Source of the DNA: Pseudideonella sakaiensis
GTDB lineage: Bacteria > Pseudomonadota > Gammaproteobacteria > Burkholderiales > Burkholderiaceae_C
DNA: 54,272 nt
Direction of reading: 5' to 3'
Assembly: GCF_001293525.1 (NCBI RefSeq)
Contig: NZ_BBYR01000027.1
Coordinates: 1 to 54,272 of the forward strand
Each line of letters begins with the position of its first letter. The stretch's first letter is position 1. The notes beneath the pieces were generated by a model. The model did not search any database, was not told where the DNA came from, and was given only the letters and a program-made list of their open reading frames with translations. The translations under genes and the position numbers were made by a program. Of this stretch, positions 31,523 to 39,667 are shown piece after piece.

Positions 31523-32482
31523 TCAGAAGTTGTGGCGGATGCCGGCGGCCAGCGTGCCGTACTTGCCGGTGTACAGGCGGGCGTCGTCGGTCACGCGGGT
31601 GTAGTAGGTGTACACCTTGGTGCGCTTGCTCAGGTTGTAGTTGTAGCCGACGGTGGCTTGCAGCGCGTCGTCGCCGGTGATGGCGTTGCCCTTGATGGCA
31701 TAGGCCTTGCCGACGTTCACGTGCAGTTCGCCCGGGCCCATCGTGTACATCGCCGAGACGCGGACCGCGTTGCGCTTCCAGCCGTTGTTGCCGAAGACGT
31801 TGTCGTTGCGGATGTAGTACGCGCCGACGGTGAAGTCGCCCAGCTCGTACAGCGCGCGCAGGCCGTATTCCTTCTCCTTCGCGCCCGGACGGCCGGCACC
31901 GGCCTGCAGGTAGCTGCCGCCGAGGTGCAGCGGGCCCTGGTCGTAGTTGGCAGTCAGCACGTAGGTGCGACCGGCCTGGCTCGTCTCCGACAGGCTCAGC
32001 TGGGCGTCCACCACCAGGCCGCTCAGGCTCGGCGAGGTGTAGGCGATCATGTTGGTCGCACGGCCCGGGTACAGGTACAGCTTGTCTTCCGACGTACCCG
32101 TGTCGTGGTTGTGCATGCTGATGTAGTCAGCGGTCGTGAAGTAGGCGTTCGTCCGGCCCATGTTGCCCAGGCGCACCTTGCCGAAGGCGCCACCGATCGC
32201 GACCCAGCTCTCACGGCCCCAGAACGTCGCCGAGGCGGCGCCGGTATCGGGCGAGAAGCCGCTTTCCATCAGGAAGCTGGCCTGCAGGCCGCCACCCAGG
32301 TCCTCGACGCCCTTGAAGCCGATGCGCGAGGCGTTGTTGTTCAGCAGGTAGGTGGTCTGCTTGTTCGCGGTGAAGCGCTCGGCCGTCACGTTCAGGCGGC
32401 CGTAGACGGTGACGCTGCTCTGGGCCAGCGCGCTGCCGGCGGCCAGGGTGGCGATGGCGGCCACGAAGATGGTGCGTTTCAT
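31523..32482 (-). CDS. Outer-membrane general porin (betaproteobacterial OmpC-like)
   Basis: A 319-residue trimeric-type porin. The signal peptide MKRTIFVAAIATLAAGSALA is followed by SSVTVYGRLNVTAE, the standard first strand of betaproteobacterial porins. Later blocks are NNASRIGFKGVEDLGGGLQA, WGRESWVAIGGAFGKVRLGN, and the C-terminus GTLAAGIRHNF with the terminal Phe needed for assembly. The ATG at 32482 has an excellent AAGGGAAG Shine-Dalgarno. Highly biased codon use, its own promoter region and a strong terminator suggest an abundant protein. Loop 3 selectivity cannot be judged from sequence alone. Confidence 0.95.
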   Translation of the reverse strand: MKRTIFVAAIATLAAGSALAQSSVTVYGRLNVTAERFTANKQTTYLLNNNASRIGFKGVEDLGGGLQASFLMESGFSPDTGAASATFWGRESWVAIGGAFGKVRLGNMGRTNAYFTTADYISMHNHDTGTSEDKLYLYPGRATNMIAYTSPSLSGLVVDAQLSLSETSQAGRTYVLTANYDQGPLHLGGSYLQAGAGRPGAKEKEYGLRALYELGDFTVGAYYIRNDNVFGNNGWKRNAVRVSAMYTMGPGELHVNVGKAYAIKGNAITGDDALQATVGYNYNLSKRTKVYTYYTRVTDDARLYTGKYGTLAAGIRHNF

Positions 32483-32548
32483 GTTCACTTCCCTTTGTTG
32501 GCGGTTTCGTTGAGGAGACGAACCGGTTTCACTGGTTTCCACCGACGA

Positions 32549-32599
32549 ATTCTAGGTAGTAAACCCGACGCCCGGCGGGACACGTTGCAGTGTCGCAAC
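32549..32599 (-). promoter_or_regulatory. Porin promoter region with overlapping inverted repeats
   Basis: On the minus strand a -10-like TAGAAT (32554-32549, 5 of 6 to consensus) lies 67 bases before the porin ATG, with no recognisable -35 hexamer at the right distance. Instead two interlocking inverted repeats cover this position and upstream: GACAC-N6-GTGTC (32579-32594) and GTTGC-N6-GCAAC (32584-32599). The arrangement suggests an activator or repressor site, but I cannot name the regulator. Confidence 0.4.
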
Positions 32600-32635
32600 A
32601 GGCTCGGGCCTGCAGATTGGGGACAGGGCAAGAGG

Positions 32636-32662
32636 AAAAACCCCCGCGGGAAATCCCGCGGG
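32636..32662 (-). terminator. Rho-independent terminator of the ABC permease gene
   Basis: CCCGCGGG (32643-32650) and CCCGCGGG (32655-32662), each its own reverse complement, form an 8-bp stem with loop AAAT. A run of five A (32636-32640) gives five T on the minus strand. It begins four bases after the permease stop and ends the binding-protein/permease transcript. Confidence 0.85.
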
Positions 32663-32666
32663 AGCT

Positions 32667-33419
32667 TCAGCGGCCCCGCAGGTGCGCGGGCGCCTCCAGC
32701 CGCTTCGCGAGCAGCGAGAGCAGCATCGTCAGCGCGAGGTAGAGCACCGAGATGGCCAGGTAGGGCTCCCAGTAGCGGGAATACGCCCCGGCGACCGTGC
32801 GGGCGGCCAGCGCCAGTTCGGCCAGGCCGATCGCCGACACCAGCGAGGAGTCCTTGATCAGCGTGATGCCCTCGTTGACCAGCGCCGGCATCATCCGCCG
32901 GAAGGCCTGCGGCAGCACCACGTGGCGCATCGACTGCGCGTGCGTCAGGCCCAGGCTGTAGGCGGCCTGGGTCTGGCCGAGGTGGATGCTCTGGATGCCG
33001 GCACGGAAGATCTCGGAGATGTAGGCGCCGGCGTTCAGCGACAGCGCCAGCGCGCCGGAGAAGAAGGCGCCGTGGGCCTGGCGGAACTCGCGCGCGGCCT
33101 CACCCGCCAGCAGCAGGCCGCCGTCCGGGTGGATCAGCATCGGCATCAGCGCGAAATGCACGAGCAGGATCTGCACGAACAGCGGTGTGCCGCGGAAGAA
33201 GGTCACGTAGGCGAGCGTGACCGCGCGCAGCCCCTTCAGCGCCCAGGCCAGCGGCAGCGACTTCGGCGCCGGCGCGTCGCGCGAACTGCTGACCAGCCCG
33301 AGCAGCACGCCGAGCACCAGCCCGGCGCCGATCGCGACGATCGTCAGCTGCACCGTCATCCACAGGCCGCTGGCGAACAGCGGCCCGTAGCCTGCGAGGA
33401 TGTTCCAGCGCAGGTCCAT
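32667..33419 (-). CDS. Amino-acid ABC transporter permease (HisM/GlnP type)
   Basis: A 250-residue inner-membrane permease of the polar amino-acid uptake group. It has about five helices, TFFRGTPLFVQILLVHF near residue 80, and the EAA loop EIFRAGIQSIHLGQTQAAYSLGL, which contacts the ATPase. The NEGITLIKDSSLVSAIGLAEL block near the C-terminus is diagnostic. ATG 33419 is preferred to the GTG one codon upstream. An insert of about 30 residues around LIHPDGGLLLAGEAAREFRQ separates two helices. The binding protein lies 18 bases upstream. A terminator follows directly, so the ATPase must be encoded elsewhere. Confidence 0.93.
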   Translation of the reverse strand: MDLRWNILAGYGPLFASGLWMTVQLTIVAIGAGLVLGVLLGLVSSSRDAPAPKSLPLAWALKGLRAVTLAYVTFFRGTPLFVQILLVHFALMPMLIHPDGGLLLAGEAAREFRQAHGAFFSGALALSLNAGAYISEIFRAGIQSIHLGQTQAAYSLGLTHAQSMRHVVLPQAFRRMMPALVNEGITLIKDSSLVSAIGLAELALAARTVAGAYSRYWEPYLAISVLYLALTMLLSLLAKRLEAPAHLRGR

Positions 33420-33437
33420 CACGGCCCCGGGCGGACC

Positions 33438-34319
33438 TTACTTCGAGGCGGCGGAGGCGGCGGCGGCCGCGGCGGGCGGGGCGCCGAAGTACTTGGTGTA
33501 GATCTGGTCGTAGGTGCCGTCGGCGCGGATGTCGGCCAGGCCCTTGTTGATCTGGCCCAGCAGCTCCGCATTGCCCTTCTTCACCGCGATGCCGTACTGC
33601 TCCGCCGCGAAGGCCGCCGGGTCCGCCACCGCCTTGAACTTGCTGCCGGCGTTGTTCGTCACGTAGTTGATGACCACGCCGTTGTCGGCCACGACGGCAT
33701 CGACCCCGCCCGCCTCCAGCTCCTTGAGCGCCAGCGGCGTCGATTCGAAGCGCTTGATCGCGGTGCTGGTCTTGCCGAGCAGCTTGGTCACCGCCTCGTC
33801 GCCGGTGGTGCCGGTCTGCACGCCGACCTTGAGCTTCTTCAGGTCCGCGAACTTCGCGACCTTGGAGTTCTCCTTCACCGCGATCAGCTGCTGCGCGTTG
33901 AAGTAGGGGTCGGAGAAGTCCATCGTCTGCTTGCGCTCGTCGTTGATGGTGATCGCCGAGACCAGCAGGTCGCGGTCACCCTGGCCGAGCGTGTTGAAGA
34001 TGCCTTCCCACGGGGTGTTGACGAACTTGACCTCGAAGCCGGCCTTCTTCGCGATGGCGCCGACGACCTCGATGTCGAAGCCGACGATCTCGCCCTTCTC
34101 GTTCTGCGACTCGAAGGGCGCGTAGGCGGCGTCGGTGCCGACCGTCAGCACCTTCGGCGGCGGCGGCGCCGGCGGGGCCGAGGCGGCGGCCACGGCGGGC
34201 GCGGAGGCGGGCGCGGCCGCGGCCGGGGCCTCGTCCTTCTTGCCGCAGGCGCTGAGCAGCATGCCGGCCAGCAGCAGGCCGGTGGTCTGGAGGAATCGTC
34301 GGGTGGTGAAAGCGGTCAT
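33438..34319 (-). CDS. Amino-acid ABC transporter substrate-binding lipoprotein
   Basis: A 293-residue family 3 solute-binding protein. The N-terminus has an Arg pair and a lipobox LLSAC (Cys at about 25), followed by an Ala/Pro-rich linker, so it should be anchored in the membrane. The binding domain starts at LTVGTDAAYAPFES, with GFDIEVVGAIAKKAG, RDLLVSAITIND, VGVQTGTTGDEA and DGTYDQIYTKYFG. It resembles glutamine/polar amino-acid binding proteins; the ligand is not certain. GAGGA precedes the ATG. It forms a two-gene operon with the permease. Confidence 0.94.
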   Translation of the reverse strand: MTAFTTRRFLQTTGLLLAGMLLSACGKKDEAPAAAAPASAPAVAAASAPPAPPPPKVLTVGTDAAYAPFESQNEKGEIVGFDIEVVGAIAKKAGFEVKFVNTPWEGIFNTLGQGDRDLLVSAITINDERKQTMDFSDPYFNAQQLIAVKENSKVAKFADLKKLKVGVQTGTTGDEAVTKLLGKTSTAIKRFESTPLALKELEAGGVDAVVADNGVVINYVTNNAGSKFKAVADPAAFAAEQYGIAVKKGNAELLGQINKGLADIRADGTYDQIYTKYFGAPPAAAAAASAASK

Positions 34320-34440
34320 GAAGTCCTCGGTAGCCCCGATCGGCGCGGGGTCTCGGTCGAGTGTAAGGCGGCGCCGGCCGGCGCGGCATCGGGGGGCACG
34401 CAAACTCGGTGCCATGCGCGGGGCAGCCCGGCCGCCGGCG

Positions 34441-35325
34441 TCAGTCGCCGGCCGGCTGCGGCGGCGGCGCGGCCGCGTCGAGCGCCGCCAGCTCGTCCTC
34501 GTCGAAGCCGGCTGCGCGCCGGGCCTCCAGGTTGTACGGTGGACGCAGCCGCGGCGCGGCATGCTCGCGGGCCAGCCGCTGCGCGGTGGCGTGCGGCGGC
34601 AAGCCGGCGCGGGCGCACAGCCAGCGGTACCAGCGGTTGCCGATCGCCACGTGGCCGACCTCGTCGCGCAGGATCACCGCCAGGATCTCGACCGCCCGCG
34701 CGTCGCCGGCACGCGCCAGCTTGGCCTGCAGCGCGGGGGTGGCGTCCAGCCCGCGCGCCTCGAGCGTGCGCGGTACCAGGCCCATGCGCGCCATCGGGTC
34801 GTGCGCGGTGCGGCGCGCCATCGTCCACAGGCCGTCGTGGGCGTCGAAGTCGCCGTAGGCGTGCGCCAGATCCGCGAGATGGGCCTCGAGCAGCTGGAAA
34901 TGCAGCGCCTCCTCGTCGGCCACGCGCATCCAGTCGGCGTAGTAGGCCGGCGGCAGGTCCGGGAAGCGCCAGACCGCGTCGAGCGCGAGGTTGATGGCGT
35001 TGAACTCGATGTGCGCGATCGCGTGCAGCAGCCCGGCCCGCCCCGCCACCGTGAACGGCGAGCGCGCCGGCACCTCCTTCGGCGGCACCAGCCGCGGGCG
35101 CAGCGGCCGGCCCGGGAGGTCGTCCGGCTCGGCCAGGCGGGCGGCCGGGTCCACCGGGTGCTGCGCCGGCGCCGCGCGCCAGGCCTGCGCGAGGGCGCGC
35201 GTCGCCGCGGCCTTGCGGCGGGGATCGTGCTCGCGCAGCAGCGCGAGCGCGGCCTCGCGCAGCGGCGTGCCGGGGGCGGGCGGCAGGCCGTCCGGCGCAA
35301 GGGGCGGCGGGGGAACTTCGGGCAT
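34441..35325 (-). CDS. DUF455 ferritin-like protein
   Basis: A 294-residue protein of the DUF455 family, which has a ferritin-like four-helix fold with a predicted di-metal site. Candidate ligands are the Glu/His of [25 protein letters not shown] and [15 protein letters not shown], in the spacing expected for a carboxylate-bridged site. The function of the family is not established. The ATG at 35325 gives the Pro-rich [13 protein letters not shown] start; nothing upstream competes. It is divergent from the gamma-carbonic anhydrase gene with only 53 bases between them. Confidence 0.88.
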   Translation of the reverse strand: MPEVPPPPLAPDGLPPAPGTPLREAALALLREHDPRRKAAATRALAQAWRAAPAQHPVDPAARLAEPDDLPGRPLRPRLVPPKEVPARSPFTVAGRAGLLHAIAHIEFNAINLALDAVWRFPDLPPAYYADWMRVADEEALHFQLLEAHLADLAHAYGDFDAHDGLWTMARRTAHDPMARMGLVPRTLEARGLDATPALQAKLARAGDARAVEILAVILRDEVGHVAIGNRWYRWLCARAGLPPHATAQRLAREHAAPRLRPPYNLEARRAAGFDEDELAALDAAAPPPQPAGD

Positions 35326-35331
35326 GGTCTC

Positions 35332-35337
35332 TAGAAT
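35332..35337 (+). promoter_or_regulatory. -10-like TAGAAT before the gamma-carbonic anhydrase gene
   Basis: TAGAAT (5 of 6 to consensus) lies 41 bases before the ATG at 35379, inside an unusually AT-rich patch of the 53-base divergent spacer. No matching -35 hexamer is visible at 16-18 bases. Low-confidence promoter call. Confidence 0.35.
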
Positions 35338-35378
35338 TATCGATTTCCACCGCCGCGGCCCCGCCTGCGTACTGCCTC

Positions 35379-35903
35379 ATGGCCATCTACCAGCTCGACG
35401 AGCACGTCCCCGAGGTCGCCGATTCCGCGTGGGTCGCCGACTCCGCCCAGGTGATGGGCATGGTCACGCTGGCCGCCGACACCAGCGTCTGGTTCGGCGC
35501 GGTGCTGCGGGGCGACACCGAGCCGATCCGCATCGGCCGCGGCAGCAACATCCAGGACGGCACGGTCATCCATGCCGACCACGGCTGCCCGGTCGAGCTG
35601 GGCGAGGACGTGACGGTCGGCCACCAGGTGATGCTGCACGGCTGCAGCGTCGGCGACGGCTCGCTGATCGGCATCCAGGCCGTGGTGCTGAACGGTGCCC
35701 GGATCGGCCGCAACAGCCTGGTCGGCGCCGGCTCGCTGGTGACCGAGGGCAAGGTGTTTCCCGATGGCTGCCTGATCATGGGCCGGCCGGCCAAGGTGGT
35801 GCGCGAGCTGACGGCCGAGCAGATCGCCGGGCTGCAGCGCAGCGCCGAGCATTACCGCGAGAACGCCCGGCGCTACCGCGCCGGCCTGAAGAAGATCGGC
35901 TGA
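35379..35903 (+). CDS. Gamma-carbonic anhydrase family protein (YrdA-like)
   Basis: A 174-residue left-handed beta-helix hexapeptide-repeat protein. Zinc-ligand candidates are the His pair in [10 protein letters not shown] and the GHQVMLHGC His, at the spacing of the gamma-class. [21 protein letters not shown] and [15 protein letters not shown] are standard for the YrdA/CaiE group. Many such homologues bind metal but show weak or no carbonic anhydrase activity, so catalysis is not assured. It begins downstream of a -10-like element and precedes hslO by 20 bases. Confidence 0.92.
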   Translation: MAIYQLDEHVPEVADSAWVADSAQVMGMVTLAADTSVWFGAVLRGDTEPIRIGRGSNIQDGTVIHADHGCPVELGEDVTVGHQVMLHGCSVGDGSLIGIQAVVLNGARIGRNSLVGAGSLVTEGKVFPDGCLIMGRPAKVVRELTAEQIAGLQRSAEHYRENARRYRAGLKKIG

Positions 35904-35923
35904 GCCGGCGGCAAGGGGCGGTG

Positions 35924-36895
35924 GTGAGCGAGTTGCACAAGTTCCTGTTCGAGGGCCTGCCGGTGCGCGGCGTGCTGGTGCGGCTGGATGCCGACTGGCA
36001 GGAGGTGCTGCGCCGCCGCGCCGAGGGTGCCGGCTGGCCGGCGCCGGTGCAGGCGCTGATGGGCGAGATGGCGGCGGCCGGCGTGCTGCTGCAGTCGAAC
36101 ATCAGCTTCAACGGCGCGCTGGTGCTGCAGGTCTATGGCGACGGGCCGGTCAAGCTCGCGGTGGCGGAGGTGCGCTCGGACCTCGGCTTCCGCGTCACCG
36201 CCAAGGTCGACGGCGAGGTGGCCGAGGACGCCGCGCTGGATGCGCTGCTGAACGTGCAGGGCGGCGGCCGCTGCGCGATCACGCTCGATCCGAAGGACAA
36301 GACCGCCGGCCAGCAGCCCTACCAGGGCGTGGTGCCGCTGAGCGGGCCGGACGGCGAGCCGCTGCGGCGGCTGGCCGAGGTGCTCGAGCACTACATGCGC
36401 CAATCCGAGCAGCTGGACACCCGGCTGGTGCTCGCCGCCGACGGCCGCTGCGCCGCCGGCCTGCTGATCCAGCGGCTGCCCGTCGAGGGCGTCGGCAACC
36501 TGGCCGGGCGCGAGGATGCGCCGGAAGCCGACGAGTCCCACGAGGCCTTCCACCGCATCGCGATGCTGGCGGCCACCCTGTCCACCGAGGAGCTGCTCGG
36601 GCTGGATGCCGACACGCTGCTGCGGCGGCTCTTCTGGGAGGAGCCGCTGCGCCGCTTCGAGCCGCAGCGCGGCGAGTCCGGGCCACGCTTCGCCTGCACC
36701 TGCTCGCGCCAGCGGGTCGGCCAGATGCTCGTGAGCCTCGGCCGCAGCGAGGTCGACGAGGTGGTGGAGGAGCAGGGCCGGGTCGAGGTGGGCTGCGAGT
36801 TCTGCGGGCTTCGCTACCACTTCGACGCGGTCGACGTGGGCGAGCTGTTCACGCCGCGCATCGACCAGGCGCCAGGCTCGGCGAGCCTGAACTAG
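35924..36895 (+). CDS. hslO: Redox-regulated chaperone Hsp33
   Basis: The 323-residue holdase is activated by oxidation and zinc release. The C-terminal zinc-binding cysteines are CTC in FACTCSRQRV and CEFC in VGCEFCGLRYHF, giving the four-Cys CXC-Xn-CXXC centre. The core contains LLQSNISFNGALVLQVYGDG and YMRQSEQLDTRLVL. The start is taken as the GTG at 35924, five bases after AAGGGG; a GTG one codon earlier is too close to that site. It is probably co-transcribed with the gamma-carbonic anhydrase. Confidence 0.95.
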   Translation: MSELHKFLFEGLPVRGVLVRLDADWQEVLRRRAEGAGWPAPVQALMGEMAAAGVLLQSNISFNGALVLQVYGDGPVKLAVAEVRSDLGFRVTAKVDGEVAEDAALDALLNVQGGGRCAITLDPKDKTAGQQPYQGVVPLSGPDGEPLRRLAEVLEHYMRQSEQLDTRLVLAADGRCAAGLLIQRLPVEGVGNLAGREDAPEADESHEAFHRIAMLAATLSTEELLGLDADTLLRRLFWEEPLRRFEPQRGESGPRFACTCSRQRVGQMLVSLGRSEVDEVVEEQGRVEVGCEFCGLRYHFDAVDVGELFTPRIDQAPGSASLN

Positions 36896-37002
36896 CCCCC
36901 GCGGGCTGGCCTCGCCGGGCCCGCGCCATGTCGGGGCGCCGTGCCGGCTTCGACCGTCTCAGGAAACGCCGGGCGGCTCCGAGTCGCGGGGATGTCACGT
37001 GC

Positions 37003-37040
37003 TTGTCATCCGGCAATCAAATAATTCGATGAATCTTTGA
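37003..37040 (+). promoter_or_regulatory. Candidate arsR promoter/operator
   Basis: TTGTCA (37003-37008) resembles a -35 hexamer. It is followed by an AT-rich stretch AATCAAATAATTCGATGAAT and CTTTGA up to 37040, ending six bases before the arsR ATG. Runs of ATTCGATGAAT and TTTGA resemble ArsR-family operators of Proteobacteria, which typically overlap the promoter of their own gene. The -10 position is not clear. Confidence 0.45.
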
Positions 37041-37045
37041 GCGAC

Positions 37046-37366
37046 ATGGACGACGAACTGGCTGCCCGCTCCCTCGGGGCCCTGTCCCAGGTGCACCGCC
37101 TCAAGGCCTTCCGGGCCCTGGTGGTGGCCGGAACGCAGGGCCTGACGCCCGGCGTGCTGAGCGAGCAGCTCGGCATCTCGCCGGCGTCGATGTCCTTCCA
37201 CCTGAAGGAGCTGCTGTTCGCCGGCCTGGTCAGCCAGTCGCGCGACGGCCGCCACCTCGTCTACCGCGCCGCGTTCGACCGCATGAACGATCTGATGGGC
37301 TTCCTGACCTCCCACTGCTGCGAGGGGCGACCCTGCGCGCTCGCGGCGCCTTCCTGCCATGGCTAG
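37046..37366 (+). CDS. arsR: ArsR-family arsenite-responsive repressor
   Basis: A 106-residue winged-helix repressor. The recognition region is QLGISPASMSFHLKEL and the wing is SQSRDGRHLVYRA. It lacks the classical ELCVCDL site in helix 3. Instead it has C-terminal Cys91 and Cys92, with Cys97 and Cys104 following (HCCEGRPC), similar to the arsenite site described for Acidithiobacillus-type ArsR. ATG 37046 is used; a TTG nine bases upstream is an alternative and no Shine-Dalgarno is clear. The arsenite permease gene overlaps its end by eight bases, so it should repress its own operon. Confidence 0.9.
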   Translation: MDDELAARSLGALSQVHRLKAFRALVVAGTQGLTPGVLSEQLGISPASMSFHLKELLFAGLVSQSRDGRHLVYRAAFDRMNDLMGFLTSHCCEGRPCALAAPSCHG

Positions 37367-38426
37367 CATCCCGCAGGCGCCTGCCGCGATGAGCGTCTTC
37401 GAGCGCTACCTCACCGTCTGGGTGTTCCTGTGCATCGTCGTCGGCATCGCCCTGGGCCGGCTGATGCCGGGGCCGTTCCAGGCCATCGGGCGGATGGAGT
37501 TCGCGCGGGTCAACATCCCGGTGGGCCTGCTGATCTGGGTGATGGTCATCCCGATGCTGCTGAAGGTCGACTTCGGTGCGCTGCACCAGGTGCGGCAGCA
37601 CTGGCGCGGCATCGGCGTCACGCTGTTCGTCAACTGGGCGGTCAAGCCGTTCTCGATGGCGCTGCTGGGGTGGCTCTTCATCCGCCAGGTGTTCGCGCCC
37701 TACCTGCCGGCGGATCAGCTCGACAGCTACATCGCGGGACTGATCCTGCTGGCCGCGGCGCCCTGCACGGCCATGGTCTTCGTCTGGAGCCGGCTGACCA
37801 ACGGCCACCCGCTGTTCACGCTGAGCCAGGTGGCGCTCAACGACACGATCATGGTGTTCGCCTTTGCGCCCATCGTGGCGCTGCTGCTCGGCCTGTCGTC
37901 GATCACCGTGCCCTGGGATACGCTGCTGACCTCCGTCGTGCTCTACATCGTGGTCCCGGTGCTGATCGCTCAGGCCTGGCGCAAGGCGCTGCTGGCCCGG
38001 GGGCCGGCAGCGTTCGAGGCGGCGATGGCGCGGATCGGGCCGTGGTCGATCGCCGCGCTGCTGGCGACGCTGGTGCTGCTGTTCGCCTTCCAGGGCGAGG
38101 CGATCCTGAAGCAGCCGCTGGTGATCGCGATGCTGGCGGTGCCGATCCTGATCCAGGTGCTGTTCAACGCGGCGCTGGCCTACGGGCTCAACCGCCGGCT
38201 CGGCGAGTCCCACAGCGTGGCCTGCCCGTCTGCGCTGATCGGCGCGAGCAACTTCTTCGAGCTGGCGGTGGCGGCGGCGATCAGCCTGTTCGGCTTCGAG
38301 TCGGGTGCCGCGCTGGCCACGGTCGTCGGGGTGCTGATCGAGGTGCCGGTGATGCTGCTGGTGGTGCGGGTCGTGAACCAGAGCAAGGGGTGGTACGAGC
38401 GCGGCCCGACCTCGCAGGCGGGTTAG
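37359..38426 (+). CDS. acr3: ACR3-family arsenite efflux permease
   Basis: A 355-residue inner-membrane carrier with ten predicted helices that exports As(III). The conserved Cys136 lies in AAAPCTAMVFVWS of the fourth helix, and the Glu of ALIGASNFFELAVA in the ninth helix is also conserved; both are needed for transport in studied ACR3 proteins. The ATG overlaps arsR by eight bases in another frame. No arsenate reductase gene (arsC) is next to it. Its stop codon TAG at 38424-38426 abuts the last base of the convergent kinase gene with no gap. Confidence 0.94.
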   Translation: MASIPQAPAAMSVFERYLTVWVFLCIVVGIALGRLMPGPFQAIGRMEFARVNIPVGLLIWVMVIPMLLKVDFGALHQVRQHWRGIGVTLFVNWAVKPFSMALLGWLFIRQVFAPYLPADQLDSYIAGLILLAAAPCTAMVFVWSRLTNGHPLFTLSQVALNDTIMVFAFAPIVALLLGLSSITVPWDTLLTSVVLYIVVPVLIAQAWRKALLARGPAAFEAAMARIGPWSIAALLATLVLLFAFQGEAILKQPLVIAMLAVPILIQVLFNAALAYGLNRRLGESHSVACPSALIGASNFFELAVAAAISLFGFESGAALATVVGVLIEVPVMLLVVRVVNQSKGWYERGPTSQAG

Positions 38427-38987
38427 TTAGCGCGCTGCCGCCCGGCGTTCCAGCGCGTGCTGCAGCGCCGCCATCGCCTGCGCGAGGCGACGCCCGTCCC
38501 GGCCGCCGATCACGCACCAGGGCAGGCCGCCGCGCTGCAGCGCGCTGCGCACCCGCCGGTCGATCGGCTCGCGCACCTGCGGGCCGTCGCGTTGCAGGCC
38601 GTCGGCCACCCAGGGCAGGTCGAGCGCGGTGAGCAGGGTCAGGTCACAGCGGCGGTGGTCGGCCAGGGCCTGGGCATACAGGCCGCTGTCGCCGAACACC
38701 CAGTCGCTGTAGACCGCGGTCATCAGCGCGGTGGTGTCGGCCACGACGATCGCATGCCGCGCGGCGGCGTCGTCGATGGACTGGGTCTGCGCCGCGGCGA
38801 TGCCGGCCTGCTCGGCCGCGAGCGGCGTGCGGCCGAGCCGGTCGCAGAAGGTCCGCAAACCCTCGTCGACACAGGCGACGTCGTGCCCGGCCCGGCGCAG
38901 CGCCTCCGTCAGCTCGGCGGCCAGGCGGGTCTTGCCGGTGCTCTCGGCCCCGACGATGCCGACGACGAAGGCACCCGGCCGCGTCAT
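38427..38987 (-). CDS. NadR-like nicotinamide riboside kinase (AAA P-loop)
   Basis: The 186-residue P-loop kinase corresponds to the kinase domain of NadR without the adenylyltransferase or repressor parts. Walker A is GAESTGKTRLA, DEGLRTFCDRLGR follows, and VVADTTALMTAVYSDWVFGD is a diagnostic block. The gene starts within the stop of pnuC (ATGA, 38984-38987). Coupling to the PnuC transporter argues for phosphorylation of imported nicotinamide riboside to NMN. This is an inference from context. Its TAA (38427-38429) directly abuts the acr3 stop on the other strand. Confidence 0.87.
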   Translation of the reverse strand: MTRPGAFVVGIVGAESTGKTRLAAELTEALRRAGHDVACVDEGLRTFCDRLGRTPLAAEQAGIAAAQTQSIDDAAARHAIVVADTTALMTAVYSDWVFGDSGLYAQALADHRRCDLTLLTALDLPWVADGLQRDGPQVREPIDRRVRSALQRGGLPWCVIGGRDGRRLAQAMAALQHALERRAAAR

Positions 38988-39634
38988 CGGGCCGCCGCCG
39001 GCGCCGCCGCGTCGGCGTGGCGCCGCCACACCCGCCAGCCGAGCACCGACAGCACGCTGAACAGCAGGTAGAGCAGCACCGTCAGCCACAGGCCCTTGTG
39101 CACGAACAGCGCCACGCTGACCAGGTTGACGACCAGCCAGACCGGCCAGTTCTCGACGTACTGGCGCCCGAGCAGCCATTGGCCGACCAGGCTGCCCGCG
39201 GTCGGAAAGGCATCCCACCAGGGCACGTCGGAGTCGGTGGCATGCATCAGCAGCGCCGCCAGCGCAGGCCAGGCGGCGGCGAAGGCGAGCAGGGCCCGTC
39301 GGCGGCCGCGCGGCCCGAGGTGCCGCACCCGCAGCGCGGCACCGTCGGGCAGGCGGCCGCGCAGCCACTGCCACCAGCCCCAGCCCGCCACCGCGATGAA
39401 GAAGAGCTGCAGCCCGGCCTCGCCGTAGAGCCGGCTGTCGGCGAACAGCAGGGCATACAGCGCGGAACTCAGGATCGCCAGCGGCCAGGCCCAGGCATTG
39501 ACGCGCATGTTCAAGCCGACCATCGCGAGCGCCAGCACGAAGGCGACGACCTCCAGCAGCGTCACCGGCACACCCCAGGCGACGAAGACCGGCGCCAGCA
39601 GCGGTCGGAACGGGGCGAGCCAGGCGTCCATCAT
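38984..39634 (-). CDS. pnuC: PnuC-type nicotinamide riboside transporter
   Basis: The 216-residue protein has about seven membrane helices, as expected for PnuC. Motifs are TLLEVVAFVLALAMVGLNMR, NAWAWPLAILSSALYALLFADSRLYGEAGLQ and a C-terminal NLVSVALFVHKGLW. PnuC transporters facilitate uptake of pyridine-nucleotide precursors, trapped inside by phosphorylation. The ATG at 39634 is the first of two consecutive Met codons. It overlaps the kinase gene by four bases. It lies 33 bases after ftsB on the same strand, so it could extend the pyrG-ftsB transcript. Confidence 0.9.
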   Translation of the reverse strand: MMDAWLAPFRPLLAPVFVAWGVPVTLLEVVAFVLALAMVGLNMRVNAWAWPLAILSSALYALLFADSRLYGEAGLQLFFIAVAGWGWWQWLRGRLPDGAALRVRHLGPRGRRRALLAFAAAWPALAALLMHATDSDVPWWDAFPTAGSLVGQWLLGRQYVENWPVWLVVNLVSVALFVHKGLWLTVLLYLLFSVLSVLGWRVWRRHADAAAPAAAR

Positions 39635-39667
39635 GGCGCGGGGGGCGGCGCTGTCGCGCGGCGTGCC

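Noticed and set aside
36896-37045. Possible tRNA or small RNA between hslO and arsR
   Set aside because: No cloverleaf arms or T-loop signature are present. The only signal is the AT-rich operator-like patch.
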